The notes: generated by a model not told the origin, from the letters alone. DNA of 64,000 nucleotides from an uncultured Lachnospiraceae bacterium (GCA_934352055.1 CAKRJY010000002.1:186001-250000), one strand, 5' to 3'; counted from the first letter of the stretch, positions 43,292 to 51,074 are shown. A program made the numbers and translations.

Positions 43292-44165
43292 ATTTTAGAT
43301 ATTTTTCTCGCATTATCTCACTTATATCTGCACTACTATATCCTTGTAGAGCCAACAATTTGATTTCAAGTAAATACTTATCAAATGATAGTGCTTTTTC
43401 AACTAATATGCGTTTGGTCTGTGCGAAAATTTCAAAGAACTCTAAATAGGAGATAGTCAATGTCGTTACCTTATCAAACATTTTCTCCACCTCTTTTGAA
43501 ATATTCGGAGGTGTGGGAGTCTGATTGTGACAATAGGTATAGAAGCCATAATATATCTCACAACACGGCGTTATTTCCGCTTGACATACATTTTTGATTA
43601 ACTCTATCATATTGATTGTTTCTTCATACTCACCAATAATGACCTGTCGAAATGCTAAATAACGAATGATTTCGCTTTTGTCCAGTATAGATAATTGTCC
43701 ATATTTTGTGGATTTCTGGGAAATGTTTTTTAACCGCTTATATACATCTTTATAATTGTCTATATCTAATTTGCACGCAGCTTGAGTTAAAATACTTTCT
43801 TGCTTTGCAGCTAATCGAATAGCTGAAATATAAAATGTCACAACGATATATGCCAAATACAGAATGACAAACAAGGTGATATTTGCTTTTTCCCAATTAA
43901 TCGAATAAATGGTTAATATGCCCAACACAAAACTGAGTGTCGTTTCCGAAAGGCTTTTGCTACTAACATAGATTCCAATAGAAATTATGAGAATTAGCAA
44001 CCCTAATAAATATGTAATTGACCACCCTGCGGACAAATAACTGCGAATACCCAAATCAATCAAGTAAACTACAACCAAAAATAGAACCGGCATTTTTTTG
44101 AAAAGGGTTTGAGTTACTGCTTTGAGCGCTGTAAGTGCCTCAAAAAGGCTCTTGCTTTTTTTCAT
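43290..44165 (-). CDS. four-helix membrane protein, unknown function
   Basis: 291 residues. Four predicted membrane helices in the N-terminal half (about 25-43, 49-66, 75-89, 95-115), then a ~170-residue soluble helical region with TPR-like character ('KLDIDNYKDVYKRLKNIS', 'EYEETINMIELIKNVC'). The last residues, 'LLALQGYSSADISEIMREKY', look like a short helix-turn-helix of the kind that ends some proteins. Not recognised. Its start overlaps the stop of the 65-residue gene upstream (ATGA, 44162-44165), so the two are translationally coupled. IS200 copy 1 has inserted exactly at its stop codon without shortening it. Confidence 0.6.
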   Translation of the reverse strand: MKKSKSLFEALTALKAVTQTLFKKMPVLFLVVVYLIDLGIRSYLSAGWSITYLLGLLILIISIGIYVSSKSLSETTLSFVLGILTIYSINWEKANITLFVILYLAYIVVTFYISAIRLAAKQESILTQAACKLDIDNYKDVYKRLKNISQKSTKYGQLSILDKSEIIRYLAFRQVIIGEYEETINMIELIKNVCQAEITPCCEIYYGFYTYCHNQTPTPPNISKEVEKMFDKVTTLTISYLEFFEIFAQTKRILVEKALSFDKYLLEIKLLALQGYSSADISEIMREKYLK

Positions 44166-44359
44166 TTATTCCCCTCCTTTTTAGGAAAATTATCCATCAA
44201 AATCATAAAAACCTCCGGTCCGGTTATGCCATATTTATTTCCAATATTCCATAAATCCTTTTGAAGAATTTCATATGACAAATCAAACGGTATATCTCCA
44301 AGTTTTTTTAACATTATTCTGCAATCCATCAGGACTAACTCCTTTTGTGATTTATTCAT
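44162..44359 (-). CDS. small helical protein, first gene of a two-gene operon
   Basis: 65 residues with a good ribosome site (AGGAGGTG) 9 bases before ATG 44359. No membrane segment. Contains 'YEILQKDLWNIGNKYGITGP' and ends in a lysine-rich tail. Not recognised. It overlaps the membrane-protein gene by 4 bases. The small-soluble/larger-membrane arrangement recalls some sporulation, bacteriocin-immunity and toxin-antitoxin pairs, but nothing in the sequence decides between them. Confidence 0.6.
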   Translation of the reverse strand: MNKSQKELVLMDCRIMLKKLGDIPFDLSYEILQKDLWNIGNKYGITGPEVFMILMDNFPKKEGNK

Positions 44360-44501
44360 AATACCAACACCTCCTCATATTACGATTTATTATATAGCAT
44401 GAAACCTTCAGAAACAATATTTCTTGACAAGATTTACTAACCCCTTTCGCTTGTTGAAAACGTAGTCCAAAATATAAGTAGTTCTTTCATGTTATCGTGA
44501 T

Positions 44502-44774
44502 TTGATTGCATATCGAAATAATCCAGAGGAGTTGATTTGTATGTTTTCAGATGCTTTAAATGAAATGGATCGTAACACAGAACGATATATGGTAGAAGAA
44601 TTGAATAAACACGTGAATGAACTCAAGGGCGTTGTATTCAATCTTGGCGCGACTATCCAAGCGAAAGAGAATACAATCCAGACGCAGGAGAATACGATAC
44701 AAACGCAAGAGGCAACGATTCTACAACTTCAGCAGAAACTTGCACAATATGAAAAAAATAATACATGTTCATAA
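44502..44774 (+). pseudogene. C-terminal fragment of an Rpn/PD-(D/E)XK 'transposase' family gene
   Basis: 90 codons readable from a TTG. 'AYRNNPEELICMFSDALNEM' followed by 'DRNTERYMVEELNKHVNEL' resembles the C-terminal part of PD-(D/E)XK nuclease family proteins annotated as transposases, ending in a coiled coil with a tandem 7-codon repeat (QAKENTI, QTQENTI, QTQEATI). The nuclease core is absent and no ribosome site precedes it. Several related fragments lie within 5 kb, at 45763, 48982 and 49537. Confidence 0.55.
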
Positions 44775-44815
44775 AAGTACACAGATAATAGGTGTCAGGT
44801 ACTATTAAATTTAAT

Positions 44816-44847
44816 ACTGGGAAGCCAAGTAAATTTGGCTTCCCAGT
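44816..44847. terminator. strong hairpin downstream of the Rpn-like fragment
   Basis: A perfect 13-base stem ACTGGGAAGCCAA / TTGGCTTCCCAGT with a 6-base loop. On the plus strand GCGGTTTA follows; on the minus strand TATTAAATTT. Likely a terminator, direction uncertain. Confidence 0.65.
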
Positions 44848-44873
44848 GCGGTTTATGATATTTTAAAGGAAAA

Positions 44874-45229
44874 ATGTATAGAAGTCATTATTATAATTTG
44901 AAAGATGCTGAAACAGTAAGAAAAAAATAATCGAGTGTATGAAAACTTTAATATTCAAGAAAAATATGCAATAAGAATTATGGATAGACAGAAAATTCCA
45001 GGATCAAACGTAATGTTTGAGCCATGGATGATGCCAGAAAAAGAGGATGGTCATGGTGTGGAAGACTTCCGCTTAAGAGAAAAGGTATGTTGTGGATTGA
45101 GTATTGTAAATCGCAATATGTTTCAAGTGTTGCATACAATTATGATGGCTGAATTACCGGATTTTTGTGGGAGTATGAAAAGCGGTTATCGTGAGGGTAA
45201 TCTAGATTTGCCCACACGATATTCTTTTG
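44874..45229 (+). pseudogene. unknown gene with a poly-A frameshift, broken by IS200 copy 2
   Basis: ATG 44874 follows AAAGGA and reads 'MYRSHYYNLKDAETVRKK' to a TAA just after a run of seven A (44921-44927). Removing one A joins it in frame to '..NRVYENFNIQEKYAIRIMDR', which continues to 45229, where the IS200 copy begins. So the gene has two lesions, a slippage frameshift and an insertion. A GTG at 44935 could still start the second part. I do not recognise the product; it is charged and soluble, with 'GSNVMFEPWMMPEKEDGHG' as the most distinctive stretch. Confidence 0.6.
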
Positions 45230-45695
45230 TATACCTATACAATAAAACCACCTGCTCTGCGGGTGGTTCCCCATCCGGCTTTAGCCCTAGATAACAAAAC
45301 CTCCAATGCTATAATAAGTGTGGGTCCTAAACCGCACTGCATATAACAAAGGAGGTATCCAAAAATGGACAAAAATACTTTATCACACACAATGTGGGAG
45401 TGCAAATATCACATTGTATTTGCACCAAAATTCAGAAGGCAAGTAATTTATGGAGCAATAAAGGCAGATGTGGCAAATATATTAAGCACACTATGCAAGA
45501 GAAAAAGTGTAGAAATCATAGAAGCTGAATGTTGCCCAGACCATATACACATGTTAGTAAAAAGTCCTTGTAAGGACTAGCCAGGAAATAAGGTGCGGTT
45601 GGGGCTCTTATTTTCGTAGGATCTTTGAGGTCCAAGCCGGCAACAGTCCCTTACAGGGACAGAGCAAACCACCAGCTAAGCTGGTGGTGCTGATT
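45230..45695 (+). mobile_element. IS200-type insertion sequence, copy 2 (internally deleted, 466 bp)
   Basis: Almost identical to copy 1 at both ends, including the subterminal hairpins, but missing 275 bp. The junction GTTAGTAA-AAAGTCC joins positions equivalent to 42881 and 43157 of copy 1, with a TAA microhomology. The length difference (741 minus 275 = 466) fits exactly. It keeps both ends, so it could still be moved by a TnpA supplied elsewhere. Confidence 0.9.
45365..45580 (+). pseudogene. tnpA: truncated IS200 transposase in copy 2
   Basis: 71 codons: the N-terminal half up to the HUH motif ('CCPDHIHMLVK'), then 5 residues from the 3' flank of the element ('SPCKD') because of the 275-bp deletion. 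The catalytic tyrosine half is missing. It lacks the nonsense mutation of copy 1 because that site is deleted. Confidence 0.88.
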
Positions 45696-45730
45696 GGGAA
45701 TGTTATATAGTTAGTGACAGATGCTCAGTA

Positions 45731-45766
45731 AACGCGCCATAGTGGGTGTACCTGCTATGGCGCGTT
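45731..45766. other. 12-base inverted repeat at the edge of the decayed Rpn piece
   Basis: AACGCGCCATAG (45731-45742) and CTATGGCGCGTT (45755-45766) pair perfectly. No clear T-run on either side. It marks the point where similarity to the 49.1 kb fragment stops. Confidence 0.5.
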
Positions 45767-45961
45767 CCCTAAAGTAGCACATATCGCGGATGGTCTGGAC
45801 AGAGTTCAAGGTAAGAAGAACCTGTGCACCATCATTCATGTATTCGTTTTTTGGTGATCATACGCAATTCCTCCCAAGTGGTCGCCCGGAAGAGGGCAGC
45901 CCACCTATCAATACCAAAGCATTTGTCTTTTTCGGTAGCCCTGTTTATCTGTGTCAAGTAC
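45763..45961 (-). pseudogene. decayed C-terminal piece of a PD-(D/E)XK transposase-family gene (repeat A)
   Basis: About 199 bp, some 90% identical by eye to 49098-49295 and in the same orientation. Read on the minus strand it encodes parts of '..DRWAALFRATTWEELR..' and '..TVLNSVQTIRDMCYF', but a 2-base length difference near 45852 shifts the frame. It has no start. Together with the 49.1 kb copy it forms direct repeats around the FRG cassette. Confidence 0.75.
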
Positions 45962-46069
45962 AATATAAATAAAGATAAGAATGTTATTTAAAATAGCATA
46001 TAATTGAATTGCAAAAGTCTGGAGGCGGTGTAGAATGGAAGTATAGACAGAAACGGGAGTGTTGTAGTA

Positions 46070-47368
46070 ATGACAATATGTGAATACGACAAAGAAAGCG
46101 GTTATATTTTTCCGAATAATGATGATAGAAAAGTAGTACACGATATTGGGATGGATAATCTAGAACAGTTGCTAAAACTCGCTGAACAGGATGAGGTGTG
46201 GGCACAAAATGTTAGAGAGGAAGTGAGACAGCGCCTCCTGGATCCGAGTATTCCACCTACGAGATTCCTGGATGAGAACAGGATTCGTAATACAGCAGGA
46301 ACAGTAATTACATATCCGTTTGGTGAGCGAATTATTACTTTTAATAGCAAGCGACATTTTTATCGCGGAGAAAATCAGGAATATCCTAGTAGCTTGCCTT
46401 CTCTTCGAAGAAAAACGATTGGGATGTCTGCGTATGAAGAAGAGTTGACTTGGATTATTGCGGAAATGCGAATAAGGCAATTTTGGTATTTTATGTGGAA
46501 ATTTAGTATTGTGCCATATTGGGAGGCAAATCTGTGTGATGTTAATTACCATGCGTTAGCGCAGCATTATGGATTGGATACATATCTGATGGATCTGACA
46601 AATGATTTTACGACAGCATTATTCTTTGCTACCTGCAAATATAATTATGAAGAAGATTGCTATGAGCCATTGACGCAGGAAGATGTGGATGGCGATTTTA
46701 AATATGGAATTATTTATCATACGCCAAACTGGACGATTGATTTCAACAATATGGTGTCGAATTTTTGGTATATGGAGCATATGTATGATAAACAAATGCC
46801 GGATCTATGCAGTGGTGATATGGATGGATATGCATTTCAGATTGGGTTTCAACCTTTTCTGCGATGTCATTACCAGAGCGGATATATTTTTCCTATGAGA
46901 TTTTCATGTTCGTTGCAGGAGGATTATCGATTTGAAAGATTACGTTTTCGACAATCGGTGGCTTTGTCTGAACGAGTATTCAATATGATGGACAAAGGTC
47001 AGAAGATATTTCCACGCGAAGGTATTACAAAGGCGCGCTCTATTATTCAAGACATAAAGGAGTGTACTTCATTTTCAATCTACGATGTAAAAGATATGTG
47101 GGATTATAATCATGTGAATCGTTCTATTTTTCTTACCATGGAAGATTTATGTACTGCACTTAAAACGAAAGGTATACAGATTGTAAATGACGATGTCGAC
47201 GAATTTATGATTTCTGATGATTTACGAGAAAACATTAATGCCATGTATGATAATCGGAATGTATTGGATGAGATTGGTGGGATGTTTCATCAGAAGCCAG
47301 AAGATGCGGAGTATCGGCGGAGAAGACGTGAAGAGATTTTACAAGGAGGCATGGATGCGGAAGAATAA
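46070..47368 (+). CDS. FRG domain-containing protein
   Basis: 432 residues; ATG 46070 with GGGAG about 10 bases upstream. The FRG domain is clear at about 85-200: 'HFYRGENQEYPSSLPSL' (97-100 is FYRG), then 'ALAQHYGLDTYLMDLTNDFT' (QHYG at 165-168) and 'TALFFATCKYN'. The biochemical activity of FRG domains is not established to my knowledge; they are frequent in mobile and defence-type neighbourhoods. The flanking N-terminal ~80 and C-terminal ~230 residues are not recognised. It overlaps the next gene by 14 bases and so belongs to a tight three-gene cassette. No signal peptide; presumably cytoplasmic. Confidence 0.85.
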   Translation: MTICEYDKESGYIFPNNDDRKVVHDIGMDNLEQLLKLAEQDEVWAQNVREEVRQRLLDPSIPPTRFLDENRIRNTAGTVITYPFGERIITFNSKRHFYRGENQEYPSSLPSLRRKTIGMSAYEEELTWIIAEMRIRQFWYFMWKFSIVPYWEANLCDVNYHALAQHYGLDTYLMDLTNDFTTALFFATCKYNYEEDCYEPLTQEDVDGDFKYGIIYHTPNWTIDFNNMVSNFWYMEHMYDKQMPDLCSGDMDGYAFQIGFQPFLRCHYQSGYIFPMRFSCSLQEDYRFERLRFRQSVALSERVFNMMDKGQKIFPREGITKARSIIQDIKECTSFSIYDVKDMWDYNHVNRSIFLTMEDLCTALKTKGIQIVNDDVDEFMISDDLRENINAMYDNRNVLDEIGGMFHQKPEDAEYRRRRREEILQGGMDAEE

Positions 47369-48719
47369 ATGGTATTGGGTGATTGGAACAATTACTTGCG
47401 TGGTGTTAGGGATAACTCTTGCTTTATATTATCATACTGCCAGGGCGCAGAGGAGCGAATTCTTATCATTGATTGCTGTTATAGTAGCTATTTGCACATT
47501 GGCAGCGACTATATTTATTGCATTGTATATCTATAATAAGGGTAAAAATGATGTAGAAGAAAACGAAGAGGCAAAAAAAGACATAGCAAAGAAACTGATG
47601 GGCGCAGTTGTAGTAGAGGCAATTCGATGGCTCATGACAGATGTGGATGAGCGACAAGTAGGCGTTGCAAATCGAGTACGAGAGTATTTGAACCGCTATG
47701 AGGAGACGATGGCACTGATATTGACAACTAATCAGTTAAAAATATTGTGGCAAATTGTCGAAACAGTGCAAAAGGAAATATCCGATGAAGATGGTGTTTC
47801 AATATATACCGCAGAGGAAGACAGAGAGTTTTTATTTCGAGATTGGATTAAACCAATTATGGGAAGTGAGTTTCAATGGCGATACAAAATGTGTGGTAAC
47901 ATCTATCAGATATTGGATCGTGAGATATATGACTTGCTACAAGCGCTGGGTGTGTATGGGACAGAAGAGAAGTATGATGATAATGTCCACCAGATTTTAG
48001 ATATATGGGATCGAATTCTATTTGAGTTGGCTGAGGGCGAATTAGATCAGAATCGAATAGATGTCACGGAAACCTATAATGTATACGAAGATGAAAACTT
48101 CAAAAAAATGTTCTCTAAAGTAGAAGATATAAGGAATGCAACAAAAATTAAATATCCAGAATCGAATCGTGATAATCAGTATGTCGCTATTTATGATAAC
48201 AATGAACTGATTGCTTATGGCGTGTTCGCCAAGGACTGTGATACATATCACAACTATGGATTGGAAGTAGGATGCAAAAGTACGAAAATATATAAAGGCT
48301 ATGTACAAGATGGGTACTATCACGGAATGGGAATAGAGTATTATAACAACGACAGAAAGAAGAACGAAGGATTTTGGATTGCCGGAGATTTAAAAGCTGG
48401 AGTAAAACATAACTGCGTGATAGAGTGTACGCAAGGTAGTTTAGAGTGGAATGCGGATAAAGGAGACTTCGATGGAACCCCAGATTGTGAAGTGGATTTA
48501 TTATTTCAAATGGACGGATATTCCTTTGATGGTGGTTTGCATATGATCGAGCAGGATGTTGTGGAATCTGGTATAGATAATTATTATGTTGCAGATTATA
48601 AGTTCGCTGGGAAGAATAGTGGGCTATTTACAAATATTATCTCACTTGATGTTTTCCTTGATGCTTATTATCCTAAAGCTCTCAAGCGAATAAAAGAGTT
48701 GCAGGAATACTATGAATAA
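47355..48719 (+). CDS. membrane protein with MORN-like C-terminal repeats
   Basis: 454 residues from ATG 47355, which has AAGGAGG at 47343-47349; an open frame further upstream lies inside the FRG gene and is not used. Two membrane helices (about 7-26 and 36-60) form an N-terminal hairpin. A long helical cytoplasmic region follows (about 65-260). The C-terminus is beta-rich with MORN-like units, 'IYKGYVQDGYYHGMGIEYY' (about 312-330) and 'NEGFWIAGDLKAG'. MORN repeats bind lipids or proteins in other settings. The 14-base overlap with the FRG gene indicates coupled translation and a shared function. No family match known to me over the full length. Confidence 0.68.
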   Translation: MRKNKWYWVIGTITCVVLGITLALYYHTARAQRSEFLSLIAVIVAICTLAATIFIALYIYNKGKNDVEENEEAKKDIAKKLMGAVVVEAIRWLMTDVDERQVGVANRVREYLNRYEETMALILTTNQLKILWQIVETVQKEISDEDGVSIYTAEEDREFLFRDWIKPIMGSEFQWRYKMCGNIYQILDREIYDLLQALGVYGTEEKYDDNVHQILDIWDRILFELAEGELDQNRIDVTETYNVYEDENFKKMFSKVEDIRNATKIKYPESNRDNQYVAIYDNNELIAYGVFAKDCDTYHNYGLEVGCKSTKIYKGYVQDGYYHGMGIEYYNNDRKKNEGFWIAGDLKAGVKHNCVIECTQGSLEWNADKGDFDGTPDCEVDLLFQMDGYSFDGGLHMIEQDVVESGIDNYYVADYKFAGKNSGLFTNIISLDVFLDAYYPKALKRIKELQEYYE

Positions 48720-48879
48720 AAATCGGATGGAAAAATCTTACCCTACGATTGAAGTTTTTGCGGGATATTCCTTTACAACGGTAAAAGGATTACGATTTCA
48801 GTATGCAGTAAATGGAAATGAAATACAGATTAATCGAAAGAAAAAATCTGTAACAAGAAGGGGTGTGAAAGTTTGCTGA
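48712..48879 (+). CDS. 55-residue protein, third gene of the FRG cassette
   Basis: ATG 48712 lies inside the end of the MORN-like gene (ATGAATAA, 8-base overlap). The product starts 'MNKNRMEKSYPTIEVFAGYS', has a middle 'FQYAVNGNEIQINRKKKSV' and ends 'TRRGVKVC'. Basic, beta-rich by pattern, no membrane segment. It may be a complete small protein or the remaining N-terminus of a longer gene. It is followed by the cassette's terminator, which argues that it belongs to the transcript. Not recognised. Confidence 0.5.
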   Translation: MNKNRMEKSYPTIEVFAGYSFTTVKGLRFQYAVNGNEIQINRKKKSVTRRGVKVC

Positions 48880-48885
48880 AATTAT

Positions 48886-48935
48886 ATAGCCATACCAAAT
48901 GCTTAGAGTAGCAAATGGTATGGCTATGCTGTTTT
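48886..48935 (+). terminator. terminator of the FRG cassette
   Basis: A perfect 12-base stem ATAGCCATACCA (48886-48897) / TGGTATGGCTAT (48916-48927), followed by GCTGTTTTTC. Confidence 0.85.
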
Positions 48936-48981
48936 TCGTGTGAAGATTTATCGGACGATAATGATTTGAAGTATAATATAT

Positions 48982-49302
48982 CTACTTCTGTGATGCCAGT
49001 TGAGCTTGTAATTCTGCGATGATGCGATCTTTTTCGGCAAGTTCCGCTTCTTGTTTCTTGATCAGATCATTCCGGTATTTTTCCTCGATTTCGGCACGTT
49101 CTCTGAAGTAGCACATATCGCGGATGGTTTGGTCAGAGTTCATGGTAAGAAGAACCTGTGCACCATCATCCATGTATTCGTTGTTTTTTGTGATCATACG
49201 CAATTCCTCCCAAGTGGTCGCCCGGAAGAGGGAAGCCCACCTATCAATACCAAAACATTTGTCTTCTTCGGTAGCCCTGTCTATCTGTGTCAAGTCTAAC
49301 AC
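48982..49302 (-). pseudogene. C-terminal fragment of a PD-(D/E)XK nuclease 'transposase' family gene (repeat B)
   Basis: 106 codons from an ATG without a ribosome site. 'LDLTQIDRATEEDKCFGIDR' followed by 'WASLFRATTWEELRMITKNN' is typical of the C-terminal third of these proteins (about 300 residues in full), followed by a coiled coil that ends 'ELAEKDRIIAELQAQLASQK'. The nuclease domain that should precede it is missing. The part 49098-49295 is duplicated at 45763-45961. Confidence 0.75.
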
Positions 49303-49357
49303 ATTTAAGGAAAGTTTTCTACTGTATGTTTGTTGGGTGCGGATGTTCTGAAATACC

Positions 49358-49386
49358 TTTACATTATCAGAAATACCATGTATACT
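49358..49386 (+). promoter_or_regulatory. promoter upstream of the Rpn gene
   Basis: TTTACA (49358-49363), a 17-base spacer and TATACT (49381-49386). The predicted leader to the Rpn gene is about 145 bases. The 8-mer GAAATACC occurs at 49350 and again at 49370, inside the spacer. Confidence 0.55.
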
Positions 49387-49536
49387 ATACTGACACTATC
49401 TTTTTTCGTTTTTACTATATTTATTCTAAAGGGTCGTATCGATTCAGAATCTCAAGTGAGAAAATAATAGGTAAGATGAAGCATTTGTACTTGCGAACTT
49501 TCATGTAAATAACGTAAGATAAGGAGAGAGTTGTGT

Positions 49537-50529
49537 ATGGTACAGCAGAAAATAGAATTAAAACCAGATGTTGTTTTAAAACAATACTGGAATGATAATG
49601 AACATTTTGCGGATTTTTTCAATGCAGTGTTGTTTCAAGGGGAAGTGGTAATAAAATCGCAGGATTTATGCGACGTAGATTCACAGGAAACAACGGTAGT
49701 GGAAAATAAGAAAATGATGAAAAGTATGCAAATGACGCGGGATGTGGTGAAACTGTGTAAGCACTCTAACAAGCATAATGTTGAATTTGTTTTGCTTGGA
49801 ATGGAATCACAGGAACATATTCATTATGCGATGCCTATGCGCGTGATGGGATATGATTATATAGCATACAAGAAACAATATGATGCAAACGCAAAAAATT
49901 ATAAGGAAGCATCAGGTGTAACAGAGGATGAATATCTGTCACGGATGCGAAAAGCGGATAGATTTATTCCGGTGATAACAGTTGTTGTATATTATGGGGA
50001 AAAACCGTGGGATGCAGCAACGTCTTTACATGCGATGTTAGTTTTAGAAGATGTGGTAAAACCATTTGTAAATGATTATAAGATGCAATTAGTAGAGGCA
50101 CGAAAGAATAAACTTCACTTTCACAATATAAATAATCAGGATTTGTTTCAGCTGTTGGCAATTCTGCTAAATAATACAGTACAAAAGGACTTGATAAAAC
50201 AGGCGGCAATTGCATATACCAAGGAACATAAAGTAGATAAAAGTGTTGTGATCACTGCAGCAGGTGCCGCAAACTGTAAAATAGACTATAGTCAGATAGA
50301 AGCGAAAGGAGAGGTTGATATGTGTACGGTATTTGAGGAAACATGGCAAGATGGACTAAACGAAGGACTTGAGAGAGGAATAGAACGAGGGGTTTCGCAA
50401 GGAGAAAATAATATGATTTGTAAAATGTATCAGAATGGTATGGCAATTCGCGATATAGTAATTCTTACAGGGCTGACCGAAAAGCGCATACTGGAAGCAC
50501 TGCGAAATGAACAGGATAGTAATGAATAA
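49537..50529 (+). CDS. Rpn family recombination-promoting nuclease / putative transposase
   Basis: 330 residues from ATG 49537, with AAGGAGAG 8 bases upstream; a TTG two codons earlier is too close to the ribosome site. The N-terminus 'DVVLKQYWNDNEHFADFFNA' and 'FQGEVVIKSQDLCDVD' fits the Rpn family (PD-(D/E)XK fold), with later core strands 'FVLLGMESQEHIHYAMPMRV' and 'FIPVITVVVYYGEKPWD'. RpnA of E. coli is a DNA endonuclease that promotes RecA-independent recombination. The C-terminus ends in a Gly/Glu-rich helix and an HTH-like 'RDIVILTGLTEKRILEAL'. Intact, unlike the three related fragments nearby. Confidence 0.85.
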   Translation: MVQQKIELKPDVVLKQYWNDNEHFADFFNAVLFQGEVVIKSQDLCDVDSQETTVVENKKMMKSMQMTRDVVKLCKHSNKHNVEFVLLGMESQEHIHYAMPMRVMGYDYIAYKKQYDANAKNYKEASGVTEDEYLSRMRKADRFIPVITVVVYYGEKPWDAATSLHAMLVLEDVVKPFVNDYKMQLVEARKNKLHFHNINNQDLFQLLAILLNNTVQKDLIKQAAIAYTKEHKVDKSVVITAAGAANCKIDYSQIEAKGEVDMCTVFEETWQDGLNEGLERGIERGVSQGENNMICKMYQNGMAIRDIVILTGLTEKRILEALRNEQDSNE

Positions 50530-51004
50530 AAAAAATAAATCTGTCGTATGGTTTATCATAACAGTCGTGTGGATGACGGTCATTTTTGGCTTTTCGGCAC
50601 AGCCGGCAGATGTATCTACAGATACTAGTTTGCATGTGGGAATGGCAATTGGACATATGATTGTGCCGGGATTCTCGGAAATGCCAAAAGAAGAACAGAT
50701 GGATTATGCAGAAAAAATAGAGTTTCCTGTGCGAAAAATGGCACATGCGACAGAGTATGCGATTTTGGGCTGTTTACTGACAAACCTATGCCTGTCGCTT
50801 TCCAGGAGAAAAGCTTACATGTGGGGATGGCTTATGGGAAGTGCTTATGCGGCAACAGACGAATTTCATCAATTGTTTGTGCCGGGGCGAAGCGGTCAGA
50901 TTACAGATGTGATGCTTGACAGTGTCGGATGTCTGATTGGTTGCTTGCTGACATGTTTGATTTTACATGTTGTGAGAAAACATGCATCTTTCCAAACACG
51001 CTAA
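50522..51004 (+). CDS. VanZ family protein
   Basis: 160 residues from ATG 50522, with AGGA 5 bases upstream; it overlaps the Rpn stop by 8 bases. Membrane helices at about 9-26, 75-93, 98-115 and 128-150. The VanZ-like signature 'RKMAHATEYAILGCLLTNL' followed by 'GSAYAATDEFHQLFVPGRSG' is clear. VanZ gives low-level teicoplanin resistance in enterococci; most chromosomal homologues have no known role and should not be read as resistance genes. Confidence 0.88.
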   Translation: MNKKNKSVVWFIITVVWMTVIFGFSAQPADVSTDTSLHVGMAIGHMIVPGFSEMPKEEQMDYAEKIEFPVRKMAHATEYAILGCLLTNLCLSLSRRKAYMWGWLMGSAYAATDEFHQLFVPGRSGQITDVMLDSVGCLIGCLLTCLILHVVRKHASFQTR

Positions 51005-51032
51005 ATTATGATAGAATTACAAGGATATACAA

Positions 51033-51074
51033 CGTGTGTTCGAAACCATCCACACGTAAAACAAAACTAAGGAG
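51033..51074 (+). promoter_or_regulatory. candidate preQ1-I riboswitch before queT
   Basis: A 6-base stem CGTGTG (51033-51038) / CACACG (51051-51056) encloses a 12-base loop TTCGAAACCATC, and the A-rich tail TAAAACAAAACTAAGGAG leads into the queT ribosome site. Size, stem-loop-tail layout and tail sequence fit the class I preQ1 aptamer, in which the tail folds back into a pseudoknot and hides the Shine-Dalgarno sequence. The downstream queuosine-precursor transporter is the expected target. Translational control is inferred. Confidence 0.7.

Noticed and set aside
44935..45294. A complete 119-residue protein from GTG 44935
   Set aside because: Its last 22 codons lie inside IS200 copy 2, so the C-terminus is not original. 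The true gene is interrupted, and probably begins at 44874.
50522..51004. Glycopeptide resistance gene (vanZ)
   Set aside because: VanZ-like proteins are common chromosomal membrane proteins; no vanHAX genes are present, so resistance is not supported.
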